From Gaiellasilicea sp963789355 (lineage in GTDB: Bacteria; Actinomycetota; Thermoleophilia; Gaiellales; Gaiellaceae): a DNA stretch of 64,000 nt. Positions 17,533 to 25,655 of the stretch are shown here, piece by piece. A model generated the notes under the pieces. It was not told where the DNA came from and searched no databases. It worked only from the letters and a program-made list of their open reading frames with translations. The position numbers and the translations under genes are program-made. Positions within the stretch are counted from its first letter, which is position 1. Every line of letters starts with the position of its first letter. The stretch lies in assembly GCA_963789355.1 (NCBI GenBank), contig CAWBKK010000002.1:620001-684000 (forward strand), given 5' to 3'.

Positions 17533-18539
17533 CCCGCGCCCCGCTCGGCCCCGAGCCAGAGGGCGAGATCGTCGAGGGCTTCGTCCAGGCGAGACGTGTC
17601 GCCCCAGGCGCCGGCCAGCTCGAGCACGCCGGTCTTGCGGTCGAACCGCGGTTCGGCGCGACCCACGACGCGGTCGCCGACGAGCAGCGGCAGGACGTAG
17701 TAGCCGTACTCGCGCTTGGCCTTCGGGACGAACATCTCGAGCCGGTAGCGGAAGCCCCAGAGCGCCTCGGCGCGGTCGCGGTCGTAGACGAGTCGGTCGA
17801 AGGGGGAGAGGAGGACGGCGCGATCCGGCACGGGCCCGTCGGTGGCATCCGGATGCGCCTCCCACTCGCCCCTGGCGAGCCGAACTCCCTGCGTGCGGAA
17901 GCGGCGCTCGGCGCGGAGCCGTTCTCCAGCCGGCACGGAGACCGTCTCCGTCTCGGGCCACCAGCGCGACGTGAGATCCCACAGCCGTTCGCCGCCCCGG
18001 CGGCCGACGACGGTGATCTCGCCGTAGTGGTGGAGCGAGAGGAGCATCAGCCCGACCATCCGCGAGCCCCACCAGCGGTGATCCCGCTTCTCCCCGACGG
18101 CGCGATCCTCGAAGTCGCGTGAGAGCAGCGGCCCTCGTTGCTCGAGCTCGCGGAGGATGTAACGGCGGAACGCCCGGTTCGTCGTCAGGAACTCGTGCAC
18201 CCACCGCTGGCTCTTCGTGCGTCTCGAGTTCCGGAAGTCGCGGATCCGGGCTCGGACGAGCGGCAGCGCCTCGATCGGGTAGATGAACGCGTCCCACTCG
18301 AAGAGGACGCGCTCGTCCCAGAGCAGGCGGTCGAGCTCCGCGCGGTCGTAGCCGGGCCCGAGGCGGCTGAAGAGGACGAGGTGCTGCGGCCGCTCGACCG
18401 GCTGGACGACGTCGATCTGGAGGAAGCCGAGCCGCCGAACGGTCTCGAGCACGCCTGACGCTGTTCCGTCGAGTGCCTGGGCGCGCACCGCGATCCGCCG
18501 CGCCTCCTCGACGCTCACCCTCACCGTAGTCTGCGGCAT
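17529..18539 (-). CDS. Winged-helix DNA glycosylase, AlkX/YcaQ family
   Basis: A 336-residue member of the HTH_42 (YcaQ) family. The N-terminal LQIDVVQPVERPQHLVLFSR segment holds the Q-x-D motif (QID) that is catalytic in the AlkX/YcaQ branch, whose characterised members remove crosslinking or alkylation lesions from DNA. Three winged-helix units followed by a beta-barrel fit the length. The ATG at 18539 lies one base from the start of the divergent methyltransferase; TAGATT sits 8 nt upstream. It is followed by, and coupled to, a SAM methyltransferase. The specific lesion repaired is inference. Confidence 0.85.
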   Translation of the reverse strand: MPQTTVRVSVEEARRIAVRAQALDGTASGVLETVRRLGFLQIDVVQPVERPQHLVLFSRLGPGYDRAELDRLLWDERVLFEWDAFIYPIEALPLVRARIRDFRNSRRTKSQRWVHEFLTTNRAFRRYILRELEQRGPLLSRDFEDRAVGEKRDHRWWGSRMVGLMLLSLHHYGEITVVGRRGGERLWDLTSRWWPETETVSVPAGERLRAERRFRTQGVRLARGEWEAHPDATDGPVPDRAVLLSPFDRLVYDRDRAEALWGFRYRLEMFVPKAKREYGYYVLPLLVGDRVVGRAEPRFDRKTGVLELAGAWGDTSRLDEALDDLALWLGAERGAG

Positions 18540-18553
18540 CGTGGCGCAATCTA
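18527..18553. promoter_or_regulatory. Divergent leaderless promoter pair across two abutting start codons
   Basis: On the plus strand TAGTCT (18527-18532) is 8 nt before GTG 18541. On the minus strand TAGATT (18553-18548) is 8 nt before ATG 18539. Each -10 lies inside the first codons of the opposite gene, and one base separates the two start codons. Confidence 0.45.
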
Positions 18554-19185
18554 CGTTCCTGGACTTCGCTCGCGAGCACCTGCCGCCGGTCCCGGCGCGC
18601 GTGCTCGAGGTCGGCTGCGGTCAGGGCGAGCTGACGACGGCGCTCGCGGTCGCGGGCCACGACGTGCTCGGGATCGACCCGCGCGCTCCCCAGGGCGAGC
18701 TCTTCCGGCGCGTGCTCGTGGAGGAGCTCGAGCCGGAGGAGGGGCCGTTCGATGCGGTCGTCGCCGTCCACTCGCTGCACCACATCCGCGACGTCGCGCT
18801 CGATCGGATCGTGGCGCTGCTGCGCCCCGGCGGCGTGCTCGTGCTCGACGAGTTCGGCTGGGACCTCGCCGACGACACGACGTTGGACTGGCTCTACGGG
18901 CAGCGACGTGCGCTCGCGGCAGCGGGCCACGGCGAGGCGCCGGCGTCTCTCGCGGCGATGCGGGAAGACTGGGAGGCGGAGCACCTCGGCGTCCACGGCT
19001 TCGAGGCGTTACGTGCGGCGGTCGCTGCTCGCTTCGAGGAGCGCGCGTTTGCCTGGATCCCGTTCCTGCACCGGAAGCTCAGCGGGGTCGCGACCGAGGT
19101 GCTGGAGCAGGCGCTGATCGACGCCGGGGCGATCCGGGCGCTTGGATTTCGCTACGCGGGCGTCGTTCGCACCCCGCAGCCGTGA
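18541..19185 (+). CDS. Class I SAM-dependent methyltransferase, divergent from the AlkX gene
   Basis: A 214-residue methyltransferase with motif I VLEVGCGQGELTTAL, the acidic loop VLGIDPRA and motif IV FDAVVAVHSLHHI. The C-terminal half holds a substrate lid region rich in Trp and Arg. Substrate unknown. The GTG at 18541 is supported by a TAGTCT hexamer 8 nt upstream. It is monocistronic and starts one base from the start codon of the AlkX-like gene on the other strand, so the two genes are likely co-controlled. Confidence 0.85.
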   Translation: MAQSTFLDFAREHLPPVPARVLEVGCGQGELTTALAVAGHDVLGIDPRAPQGELFRRVLVEELEPEEGPFDAVVAVHSLHHIRDVALDRIVALLRPGGVLVLDEFGWDLADDTTLDWLYGQRRALAAAGHGEAPASLAAMREDWEAEHLGVHGFEALRAAVAARFEERAFAWIPFLHRKLSGVATEVLEQALIDAGAIRALGFRYAGVVRTPQP

Positions 19186-19314
19186 CTGACATCGGCCGCT
19201 GTCACCCGAATCGGGGATGGCCGCTCGCCTGAATCGAGTCTCCAGGCGGGGCGAAAGTCGAGCCGATACAGAGGTTGCGGCACTCTCGCTCACTCCTGCG
19301 GAAGGAACCACCTC

Positions 19315-20142
19315 ATGGCGGCGACTCTGACCAGCTCGGATCTGTCCACGACCACCAGGCGCCTCAGCTCCTCGGAGGCCGAAGCTCTTTGGCACAGCTG
19401 GAAGGATCGCCGCGACACACGCGCGCGCGACCAGCTGGTGGTGGCCTACGCGCCGATGGTGCGCTACATCGCCTCCAGGAAGGTGCGCGAGCTGCCGGCG
19501 CACTGCGACGTCGACGACCTCGCCTCGGCCGGCCTCCTCGCGCTCGTGGAGGCAGTCGACCGCTTCGATCCCGCCAAGGGCGCCAACTTCGAGCAGTACG
19601 CCTGGACTCGTGTGGCCGGGGCACTCGTCGACGAGCTCCGCAAGCAGGACTGGGCCTCGCGTTCGGTTCGGCGCGAAGGCAGGCGGATCGAGCGGGCCCG
19701 CGACTCGTTTCTCGCTCGGCACGGGAGCACCCCGACGGAGCTCCAGCTCGCCGCCGAGCTCGGCACGACCCTCGAGGGGCTTCGGGCGACGCTCGAGGAC
19801 ATCGACCGCTCGGACATCGGCTCGCTCAACGCTCCGGCGCGCGGCACCGACGACCCATCCTTGGTCGAGGTCGGCGAGACGATTCAAGCCCCGCCGGGAG
19901 AGGGCGATCCCGAGAGCACGCTGCTCGGCGCCGATCGCAGCGCCGCCATGCGGGCCGCGATCGCCCGGCTCTCCGAACGCGAGCGCCACATCCTCGCCCT
20001 CGTACACGTCCAGGAGCTCCCCGGCGCGGAGATCGGCCGGCTCCTCGAGGTCAGCGAGTCCCGGGTCTCTCAGATCCTCTCCGGGATCCGGATCAAGCTG
20101 AAACGCCAGCTCGACGCGTACGACGTGGTCACCGCGGCGTAG
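19315..20142 (+). CDS. FliA/WhiG-type RNA polymerase sigma factor
   Basis: A 275-residue sigma-70-family protein with regions 2, 3 and 4. Region 2 contains VDDLASAGLLALVEAVDRFDP and FEQYAWTRVAGALVDELRKQDW, a pattern typical of FliA/WhiG/SigF-group factors. Region 4 holds the helix-turn-helix ILALVHVQELPGAEIGRLLEV. It redirects RNA polymerase to a special regulon, which may be stress or development; no flagellar genes are near. A Shine-Dalgarno sequence GGAAGGAA lies 7-14 nt before ATG 19315. A 129-nt intergenic region upstream holds its promoter, but no clear -10/-35 pair can be named. Confidence 0.92.
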   Translation: MAATLTSSDLSTTTRRLSSSEAEALWHSWKDRRDTRARDQLVVAYAPMVRYIASRKVRELPAHCDVDDLASAGLLALVEAVDRFDPAKGANFEQYAWTRVAGALVDELRKQDWASRSVRREGRRIERARDSFLARHGSTPTELQLAAELGTTLEGLRATLEDIDRSDIGSLNAPARGTDDPSLVEVGETIQAPPGEGDPESTLLGADRSAAMRAAIARLSERERHILALVHVQELPGAEIGRLLEVSESRVSQILSGIRIKLKRQLDAYDVVTAA

Positions 20143-20165
20143 GCGGAGCCACTACGCTCCCGGCA

Positions 20166-20624
20166 ATGCCGGAGCCGGGGGAGAGCCACGAGGAGCGCGT
20201 CAACCGCGAGCTGATCGAGCTCCTGAACGAGTTGCGCGTCGCCCTGCCCGGCGTCCAGGTGCTCTTCGCCTTCCTGCTCGCGGTTCCGTTCGCGCAGCGC
20301 TTCGAGGACGTCACCGACCTGCAGAAGGATGCGTACATGGCGTCGCTCCTGTGCACTCTCGCCGGGTCGGTCTTCCTGATCGCGCCGACCGCCCACCATC
20401 GGATCCGCTTCCGCGATCCCGACAAGGAGTCGATCCTCAAGCTCGCGAACGTCTTCGCGATCGTCGGCGTCGTCTTTCTCGCGCTCGGGATGAGCGCCGT
20501 CGTCTTCCTCGTCACCGACCTGCTCTTCAAGGGCCTCGTCACGGCGGTCGTGACGGCGCTGGCCGCCGCCCTCTTCATCGGGGTCTGGTTCGTCCCGCCG
20601 CTGATCCGGCGGGCGAGCGACTGA
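20166..20624 (+). CDS. DUF6328-family four-helix membrane protein
   Basis: A 152-residue integral membrane protein. A cytoplasmic start (ERVNRELIELLNELRVALPGVQVLFAFLL) leads into about four transmembrane helices, with the conserved RFxxVTDLQKDAY loop between helices 1 and 2 that I associate with DUF6328. Function unknown. It starts 24 nt after the sigma-factor stop and may share its transcript. Confidence 0.75.
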   Translation: MPEPGESHEERVNRELIELLNELRVALPGVQVLFAFLLAVPFAQRFEDVTDLQKDAYMASLLCTLAGSVFLIAPTAHHRIRFRDPDKESILKLANVFAIVGVVFLALGMSAVVFLVTDLLFKGLVTAVVTALAAALFIGVWFVPPLIRRASD

Positions 20625-20628
20625 GGTT

Positions 20629-21579
20629 CTAGTCCGGCGTCTCGCCGCGGAGGATCGCTGCCAGCCGTGCGGCGTCGATGTTCCCTCCCGAGACGATGCA
20701 GACGAGCTTGCGTCCGGGGACTCGGCCGGTAAGAGCGGCTGCGACGGCGAGGGCGCCAGCACCCTCCGCGACGACCCGCGCCCGCTCGGCGAGCAGGCGC
20801 ACGGCGGCGGCGGTGTCGTCGAGCGAGACCGCGTAGGCGCCGGAGAGCAGCGGCCGGGCGCGTTCCCACATGGCGGGCAGGACGATCTTCGCGCCCGCCC
20901 CGTCGACGAACGACGGGGCGAAGCCCGGTGCCTCGCGCGGCCCGCCGGCGTCGAGCGCGGCGGTGACGGCCGCTCCGGTCTCGGGCTGGACGGCGTAGAC
21001 CTGGGCGTCGGGACGACGGGCGGCCAGCGCGCTCGCGATCCCGGTGAAGAGCCCGCCGCCGCCCCAGGGCACGAGGACCGCGTCGGCGTCGGGAAGCTCC
21101 TCGGCGAGCTCGAGCCCGATCGTGCCGTTTCCGGCCATGACCCGCTCGTCCTGAACGGGGTGGACGAAGAGGCCCTCGGCGTCCTCGTAGCGGCCGGCCA
21201 CCATGATCTCCCACCAGCGTTCGTACGGCACCTTCACGACCTTGCCGCCGAGGCGCGCGATCGCGTCGAGCTTGGTCTGCGGGGCCTGCTCCGGCGCGAC
21301 GATCGTCGCGGGAACGCCGAGCTCCCGCGCCGCCCAGGCGACCCCTTGGGCCATGTTCCCGGCGCTGACCGTGACGACGCCCTTCGCGGTCTCCGCCGCG
21401 GGGGCGCTGCGGATCGCGTTGACGGCGCCACGGATCTTGAACGAGCCGATCGGCTGCAGGTTCTCGAGCTTCAGCCAGATCTCGGCCGGCGCGTCCACCT
21501 CCAGCCGGACGAGCGGCGTGCGGATCGCGGCGCCGGCGATCGTCTCGCGGGCACGCTCGATCTCGGTGATTGCGATCAG
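20629..21579 (-). CDS. Threonine dehydratase / serine racemase-family PLP enzyme
   Basis: About 316 residues of PLP fold type II. The PLP lysine is in GSFKIRGA and the phosphate-binding glycine loop is GGGGLF. It deaminates L-threonine or serine, or racemises serine. Homology clearly extends upstream of the first GTG (21498) to the segment ITEIERARETIAGAAIRTPLVRLE. No ATG, GTG or TTG is in frame there, so I place the start at CTG 21579, which overlaps the TGA of the ornithine cyclodeaminase gene. The gene ends an operon with a regulator, aldo/keto reductase and cyclodeaminase. Confidence 0.85.
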   Translation of the reverse strand: MIAITEIERARETIAGAAIRTPLVRLEVDAPAEIWLKLENLQPIGSFKIRGAVNAIRSAPAAETAKGVVTVSAGNMAQGVAWAARELGVPATIVAPEQAPQTKLDAIARLGGKVVKVPYERWWEIMVAGRYEDAEGLFVHPVQDERVMAGNGTIGLELAEELPDADAVLVPWGGGGLFTGIASALAARRPDAQVYAVQPETGAAVTAALDAGGPREAPGFAPSFVDGAGAKIVLPAMWERARPLLSGAYAVSLDDTAAAVRLLAERARVVAEGAGALAVAAALTGRVPGRKLVCIVSGGNIDAARLAAILRGETPD

Positions 21580-22491
21580 AACTCGACCTCGGTGCCGGCG
21601 CCCTGCGCTCGTGCCTTCCGGACGACGAGCTCTGCGGCGGCGAGATCCTCGACGCCGAGTCCGAGCGACTTGAAGACCGTCAGCTCGTCGTCATCCGTCC
21701 GCCCCGGGTGCGCCCCGACGAGTACCTCGCCCAGCTCCGCCGCGATCCGGTCGTCGCCGAATCCGGCCAGGAGCAGGTCGCCGGCCTCGTTCAGCGCCGA
21801 CTCGCGCCGGTCGACCACGAGCGTCGCCGCCGCAACGGTGTCCGCGTCGAGCTCGCGTGCGCTCGGGACGCTCGAGCCGACCGCGTTCACGTGCGCTCCG
21901 GGGGCGAGCCACTCCCGGCGCAGGATCGGCTCGCGGGCGCTCGTGCACGTGCAGACGACCTGCGCATCGCGGAGCACGTCCTCGGCCGTGCCGCCGTCGC
22001 CCCGAGTCCAGGTGCGAAGCTCCGCACGCGGGAGCACCGAGCGCATCGCCTCGGCGTGCGAGCGCGCCTGAACCCCGCCGCCGAGGATCGCGACGACGCT
22101 CGCGTCGCGGCCGGGCGAGCGCGCGGGTCGCGACGCCCGAGACCGCGGCCGTGCGGATCTCGGTGATTGCCGATGCGTTCAGGAGCGCCCGCAGCTCACC
22201 CGTCTCGCCGTCGTGGAGCAGGACGGCGCCCTGATGCGCGTCGAGCCCGCGCGCCGGATTGCCCGGAGCGATCACGATCTCCTTGAGCGACCAGGCCGGC
22301 CGCTCGCCGCCACGGTAGGCCGGCATCAGGCCCATCAGGCTCTCGGCGCCGTCCGGCCGCGTGACGGGACGGAGCGGCTGGTGCAGCTCCCCGCGCGCGA
22401 GCGAGCGCAGCACCTCGTCCATCGCCTCGATGCACTCGTTCATCGACAGCAGCGACCGCACCGCGTGCTCGTCCAGGATCAACACGCTCAT
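21576..22491 (-). CDS. Ornithine cyclodeaminase / mu-crystallin family protein, with one frameshift
   Basis: The gene spans 916 nt, one more than a multiple of three. The N-terminal part (MSVLILDEHAVRSLLSMNECI through TEIRTAAVSGVATRALA) and the C-terminal part (DASVVAILGGGVQARSHAEAM onward) are in different frames. Removing one base near 22,109-22,113 joins them into about 304 residues of normal length, with the NAD-binding GGGVQ motif restored. The family forms proline from ornithine or reduces cyclic imines. The ATG overlaps the TGA of the aldo/keto reductase gene. A sequencing error is more likely than a true pseudogene. Confidence 0.8.
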
Positions 22492-23441
22492 GCGAAGAGC
22501 GCCCCGATCTGGTCGTGCTCGGGCGGCGAAAGATCGAGGTCGAGCGCCTCGAGTGCGAGACCGAGCTGCTCGGGCCGGCGCGGGCCGACGACGACGGCGG
22601 TCACGAACGGGTGGCCGAGCAGCCAGGCGATCGCGAGCGCGCCGGGGGTCGTTCCACGGTCGCGCGCGTGCGCCTCGAACGCCTCGAGCGCGTCGTACAC
22701 GCGCTCGTCCTGCAGGTGGCGGTACGGCTCGGGCCGAAGAGTCATCCGCGAGCCGGCTGGCGGTTCGGCGTCTCGCCGGTACTTCCCGGTCAGCCAGCCG
22801 CCCGCGAGCGGGCTGAAGGGCGTGTACCCGAGTCCCTCGCGCGCGACGATGGGGACGACTCCGGTCTGATCGCGCTCGAGCAGCGAGAACGCGTTCTGCA
22901 CCCAGGACGGTCGGCCATGCTCGATCGCCTCTTCGAGCCACTCTGCGTCGACGTTGCTGCCCCCGTACGCCCGGATCGTCCCAGCCTGAACGAGCTCCTC
23001 GAAGACCCCGATCGTCTCCGACACGGGCGTCGCCGCGTCCATCGCGTGGGGGAGGTAGAGATCGACCGAGTCGACGCCGAGCCGCTCGAGGCTCGTCGCA
23101 AGCTGGCGCCTGATCCGTGAGGGGGCGAGGCCGGAGTCGGCCCCTTCGCTCATCGGGTTGAACGTCTTCGTCGTCAGCACGATCCGGCCGCGCACGTCGG
23201 AGCCCTTCCCCCGCAGCCAGCTGCCGAGATACGACTCGCTGCGGCCGCCGCCGTACGCATCCGCGGTGTCGTAGGTCGTGATCCCGGCCTCCCAGGCAGC
23301 GTCGAGGAGAGCGTGTGCCTCGTCCTCGGCCTCCCCGGCGCCGAACAGCGCGGGCGAGGAGCCGATGCCGCCGAAGTTGCCGCAGCCGAGGATGATGCGG
23401 GACACGTCGACGCCGCTGCGGCCGAGCGCACGGTGCTCCAT
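22488..23441 (-). CDS. Aldo/keto reductase
   Basis: A 317-residue TIM-barrel oxidoreductase using NADPH. The catalytic tetrad is visible as DTADAY (Asp, Tyr), TTKT (Lys) and LPHAMD (His). Length and order are normal for the AKR superfamily; the carbonyl substrate is unknown. TAAGGT ends 6 nt before ATG 23441 and overlaps the regulator's stop codon, so it may have its own leaderless transcript as well as readthrough from the regulator gene. Confidence 0.9.
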   Translation of the reverse strand: MEHRALGRSGVDVSRIILGCGNFGGIGSSPALFGAGEAEDEAHALLDAAWEAGITTYDTADAYGGGRSESYLGSWLRGKGSDVRGRIVLTTKTFNPMSEGADSGLAPSRIRRQLATSLERLGVDSVDLYLPHAMDAATPVSETIGVFEELVQAGTIRAYGGSNVDAEWLEEAIEHGRPSWVQNAFSLLERDQTGVVPIVAREGLGYTPFSPLAGGWLTGKYRRDAEPPAGSRMTLRPEPYRHLQDERVYDALEAFEAHARDRGTTPGALAIAWLLGHPFVTAVVVGPRRPEQLGLALEALDLDLSPPEHDQIGALFA

Positions 23442-23447
23442 GCCGCG

Positions 23448-23453
23448 ACCTTA
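23448..23453 (-). promoter_or_regulatory. Leaderless-type -10 of the aldo/keto reductase gene
   Basis: TAAGGT on the minus strand, 6 nt before ATG 23441; its TAA is the stop codon of the upstream XRE gene. Confidence 0.4.
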
Positions 23454-23924
23454 CGTCTTGCGGTCGTCCGCGAAGTCGAGCAAGGCGAGGGCGTCGCGGG
23501 CGTACGAGGCTGCGCGGCTGCGTTCGCCGCGTGCGAGCAGGAGGCGCGAGTGCTGCCAGAGGACACGGGCGCGGGCCTCCGGGTCCTCGAGACCTCCGGA
23601 GGGTCGTGGCTCTCCCGGGCGGGACCGCTCGCCGGCGAGGCGCCGCTCGACCTCGGCCTCGATGAGCTCCGGCGGATCCTGCTGGATCTGCTCGACACCG
23701 GTCGCGAGGTACTGCTCGTCGGCGTCCAGCTTCGCCGCCAGCTTGCGGAGTAGCTGGAGCGAAGGAACGCGGTCCCCCGCCTCGAGCCGGGAGATGTACG
23801 CCGCGGAGCACCCCGGAAAGGAGAGTTGCCGCTGGGAGAGCCCCGCCATCAAGCGGGCATCCTTGAGTCGTCGACCGACCGCCGCAGGGTCGTCGACGTG
23901 GGAGTGATAGTGCGGTGCAGTCAT
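23451..23924 (-). CDS. XRE-family transcriptional regulator
   Basis: A 157-residue protein with an N-terminal helix-turn-helix of the Cro/CI type (VGRRLKDARLMAGLSQRQLS, CSAAYISRLEAGDRVPS). The C-terminal half is helical, with an ARVLWQHSRLLLARGERSRA segment like a single tetratricopeptide-type repeat; related regulators carry several such repeats, so this one is short. It probably controls the aldo/keto reductase operon that follows directly. ATG 23924 is preferred over an in-frame TTG at 23936. Confidence 0.85.
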   Translation of the reverse strand: MTAPHYHSHVDDPAAVGRRLKDARLMAGLSQRQLSFPGCSAAYISRLEAGDRVPSLQLLRKLAAKLDADEQYLATGVEQIQQDPPELIEAEVERRLAGERSRPGEPRPSGGLEDPEARARVLWQHSRLLLARGERSRAASYARDALALLDFADDRKT

Positions 23925-24114
23925 CGCGAGCCGCAAAGTCGCGAGTCAAGACAGCCGCAGACGCCTGCCCGCAGGCGACGCGGAGCCGGCGCTGGAAGAT
24001 GTCAGGGCTCGACGTGCTTTCGGCTTCACCTCCTCGGAAAGGATCGCGCGGACCGACAGGCGCCGCTCGTGCGAGTCTAAACCGGGACGAGGACGCGGGA
24101 CAACCGACAACCGG

Positions 24115-25527
24115 CTAGGAACCGACGATCGTGAGCGTCCGCCGCTTCGCGGGCGTCGTGGCCGTGTTCGCGTCGATCTCGGCGCGGTAGGTCTGCCCTC
24201 TCGCGACCGCCAGGCCGGTGAGGCGGACGGCGATCGTGCAGTCGAGCGCGAGTGTCGTCGACGACTGGGCCGCCTGCACCGAGCGTGTGCCCTGGAAGGT
24301 GCGCGACGCGACGCCGACCATGGCACCGGCCACGTTGTTGGTGCACATGTCGCGGAGATAGACCGTCACGAGCGGGCTGACGGTGCCGCCCTTGACCGTG
24401 ACCTTTCCGTTCAACCGGTCGGCGGCCTTCGCCGAGGCTGACCACCTCGCCGCGGCGGGCTTGGGCGCGCCCGAGGTGCGATGAATCCCGCTCTGCCACG
24501 GGCTGCCGGCCGAGTCGCGGAAGACGAACCAGACGAACATCGGGATCCGCGGATCCTTCTTCGCGAACGCGATCGCCTGCGGGACGTAGGCAGCCTGTTG
24601 CGCCTCCGTGACGCCCTTCGGCTCGCCGGGCTTCGTCTCGTTCCCGTACTCCGTGATCCAGATCGGAATGTTCTTGCGCCCGAACCACTTGTCGAGATCG
24701 CGCTCGAAGCGGCCCAGGGTCGAGAACGCGACGTTCGGATAGCGCACCTTCTGCCCTGGGCCCTGGCTGACCGGCACCGGGTAGGGGTGCTGCGCCCAGG
24801 CGTCGAACTTGAGTCGCTTGTTCGCCTGCGCGAGGAGCCGGGCGAACGTGCCGGGGGTGACCGAGTCGGTCGCGCCGGCCTTGCGCTTGTCCTTCCCGTT
24901 CGACGAGGTCTCGCCGATCGCAACCTGCGCCCGCGGGCTGCCGGCCTTGATCCCGGCGTAGCCGGCGGCAGCGAGCTTCGCGTATGCGGCCGGGCTGACG
25001 ATCTTGCCGGCGGCGTTGAACTGGGGCGCGAGGAAGTTGCCGAGGTTCGTCTCGTTCCAGAGCCCGTAGAAGCGGACGAACGGGTAGCCGCTGGTGCGAC
25101 CGGAGTAGCGCGTCGCGAGCGCGCGCGCGAAGTTCTGGAAGTCGGCCATCCGCGTCGGCAGGAACTGCGGGCCCTTGCCGCCGTTCGCCCACCTCGGCGT
25201 CCCCCAGATCGTCATCAGCACTTCCATTCCGCGTTGCTGTGCGTTCCGGACGAACTCGTCCAGGTCGGCGAAGCGGTAGCTCGGATCGAAGGCGTTCGCG
25301 GCTCTGACTGGCCGGGTCGGCGCGACGCTGCGCCATTCGACGAGCGTCCGCACGATCGTCGCGTTCGCACCCCGGACCTGGTCGAGCGCGTCGAGCCGGT
25401 CGGGGCCGTAGCGCAGGACCGGGTCGTCGTGGAATCCGATCCACATCCGCTCTTCCGCCGAGGCGGAGCCGACGGTCAGAGCGAGGATTGCGGCGACGGC
25501 GACGAGCGCACGGACGAGAACGGGCAC
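24115..25527 (-). CDS. Secreted glycoside hydrolase-like TIM-barrel protein with C-terminal beta domain
   Basis: About 470 residues with a Sec signal peptide ending near residue 24 (ALTVGSASA). The barrel shows the clan GH-A pattern: a first catalytic Glu in GLWNETN and a second in WITEYGNE, with intervening AWAQHPYPV. GH39- and GH5-like families share this arrangement; the exact family and substrate are uncertain. The last roughly 100 residues (after AADRLNGKVTVKGG) look like a beta-sandwich with a Cys pair. GGAGG lies about 9 nt before the GTG start at 25527. A paralogue is encoded at 28551-29852. Confidence 0.8.
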   Translation of the reverse strand: MPVLVRALVAVAAILALTVGSASAEERMWIGFHDDPVLRYGPDRLDALDQVRGANATIVRTLVEWRSVAPTRPVRAANAFDPSYRFADLDEFVRNAQQRGMEVLMTIWGTPRWANGGKGPQFLPTRMADFQNFARALATRYSGRTSGYPFVRFYGLWNETNLGNFLAPQFNAAGKIVSPAAYAKLAAAGYAGIKAGSPRAQVAIGETSSNGKDKRKAGATDSVTPGTFARLLAQANKRLKFDAWAQHPYPVPVSQGPGQKVRYPNVAFSTLGRFERDLDKWFGRKNIPIWITEYGNETKPGEPKGVTEAQQAAYVPQAIAFAKKDPRIPMFVWFVFRDSAGSPWQSGIHRTSGAPKPAAARWSASAKAADRLNGKVTVKGGTVSPLVTVYLRDMCTNNVAGAMVGVASRTFQGTRSVQAAQSSTTLALDCTIAVRLTGLAVARGQTYRAEIDANTATTPAKRRTLTIVGS

Positions 25528-25630
25528 GAAGAAGTACCTCCAGGGCGAGGGGCGGACCGGGAGAGGCTACCGAGGTGGCCGGAAGTCGCTTGGAGGGTTT
25601 GGCGGAATGGCTCTCGTCGTGCGCGGCACG

Positions 25631-25643
25631 GCGGCTCAGCCGC
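25631..25643 (-). terminator. Stem-loop downstream of the nuclease gene
   Basis: GCGGCT (25631-25636) pairs with AGCCGC (25638-25643) around one base (a slightly opened loop in practice), 13 nt after the nuclease stop on the minus strand. There is no U tract, so this is only a weak terminator candidate. Confidence 0.3.
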
Positions 25644-25655
25644 TATTTCGCCAAC

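Noticed and set aside
20070..21214. Minus-strand open frames over the sigma factor and DUF6328 genes
   Set aside because: They are Arg-rich shadows opposite genes with clear domains and good starts.
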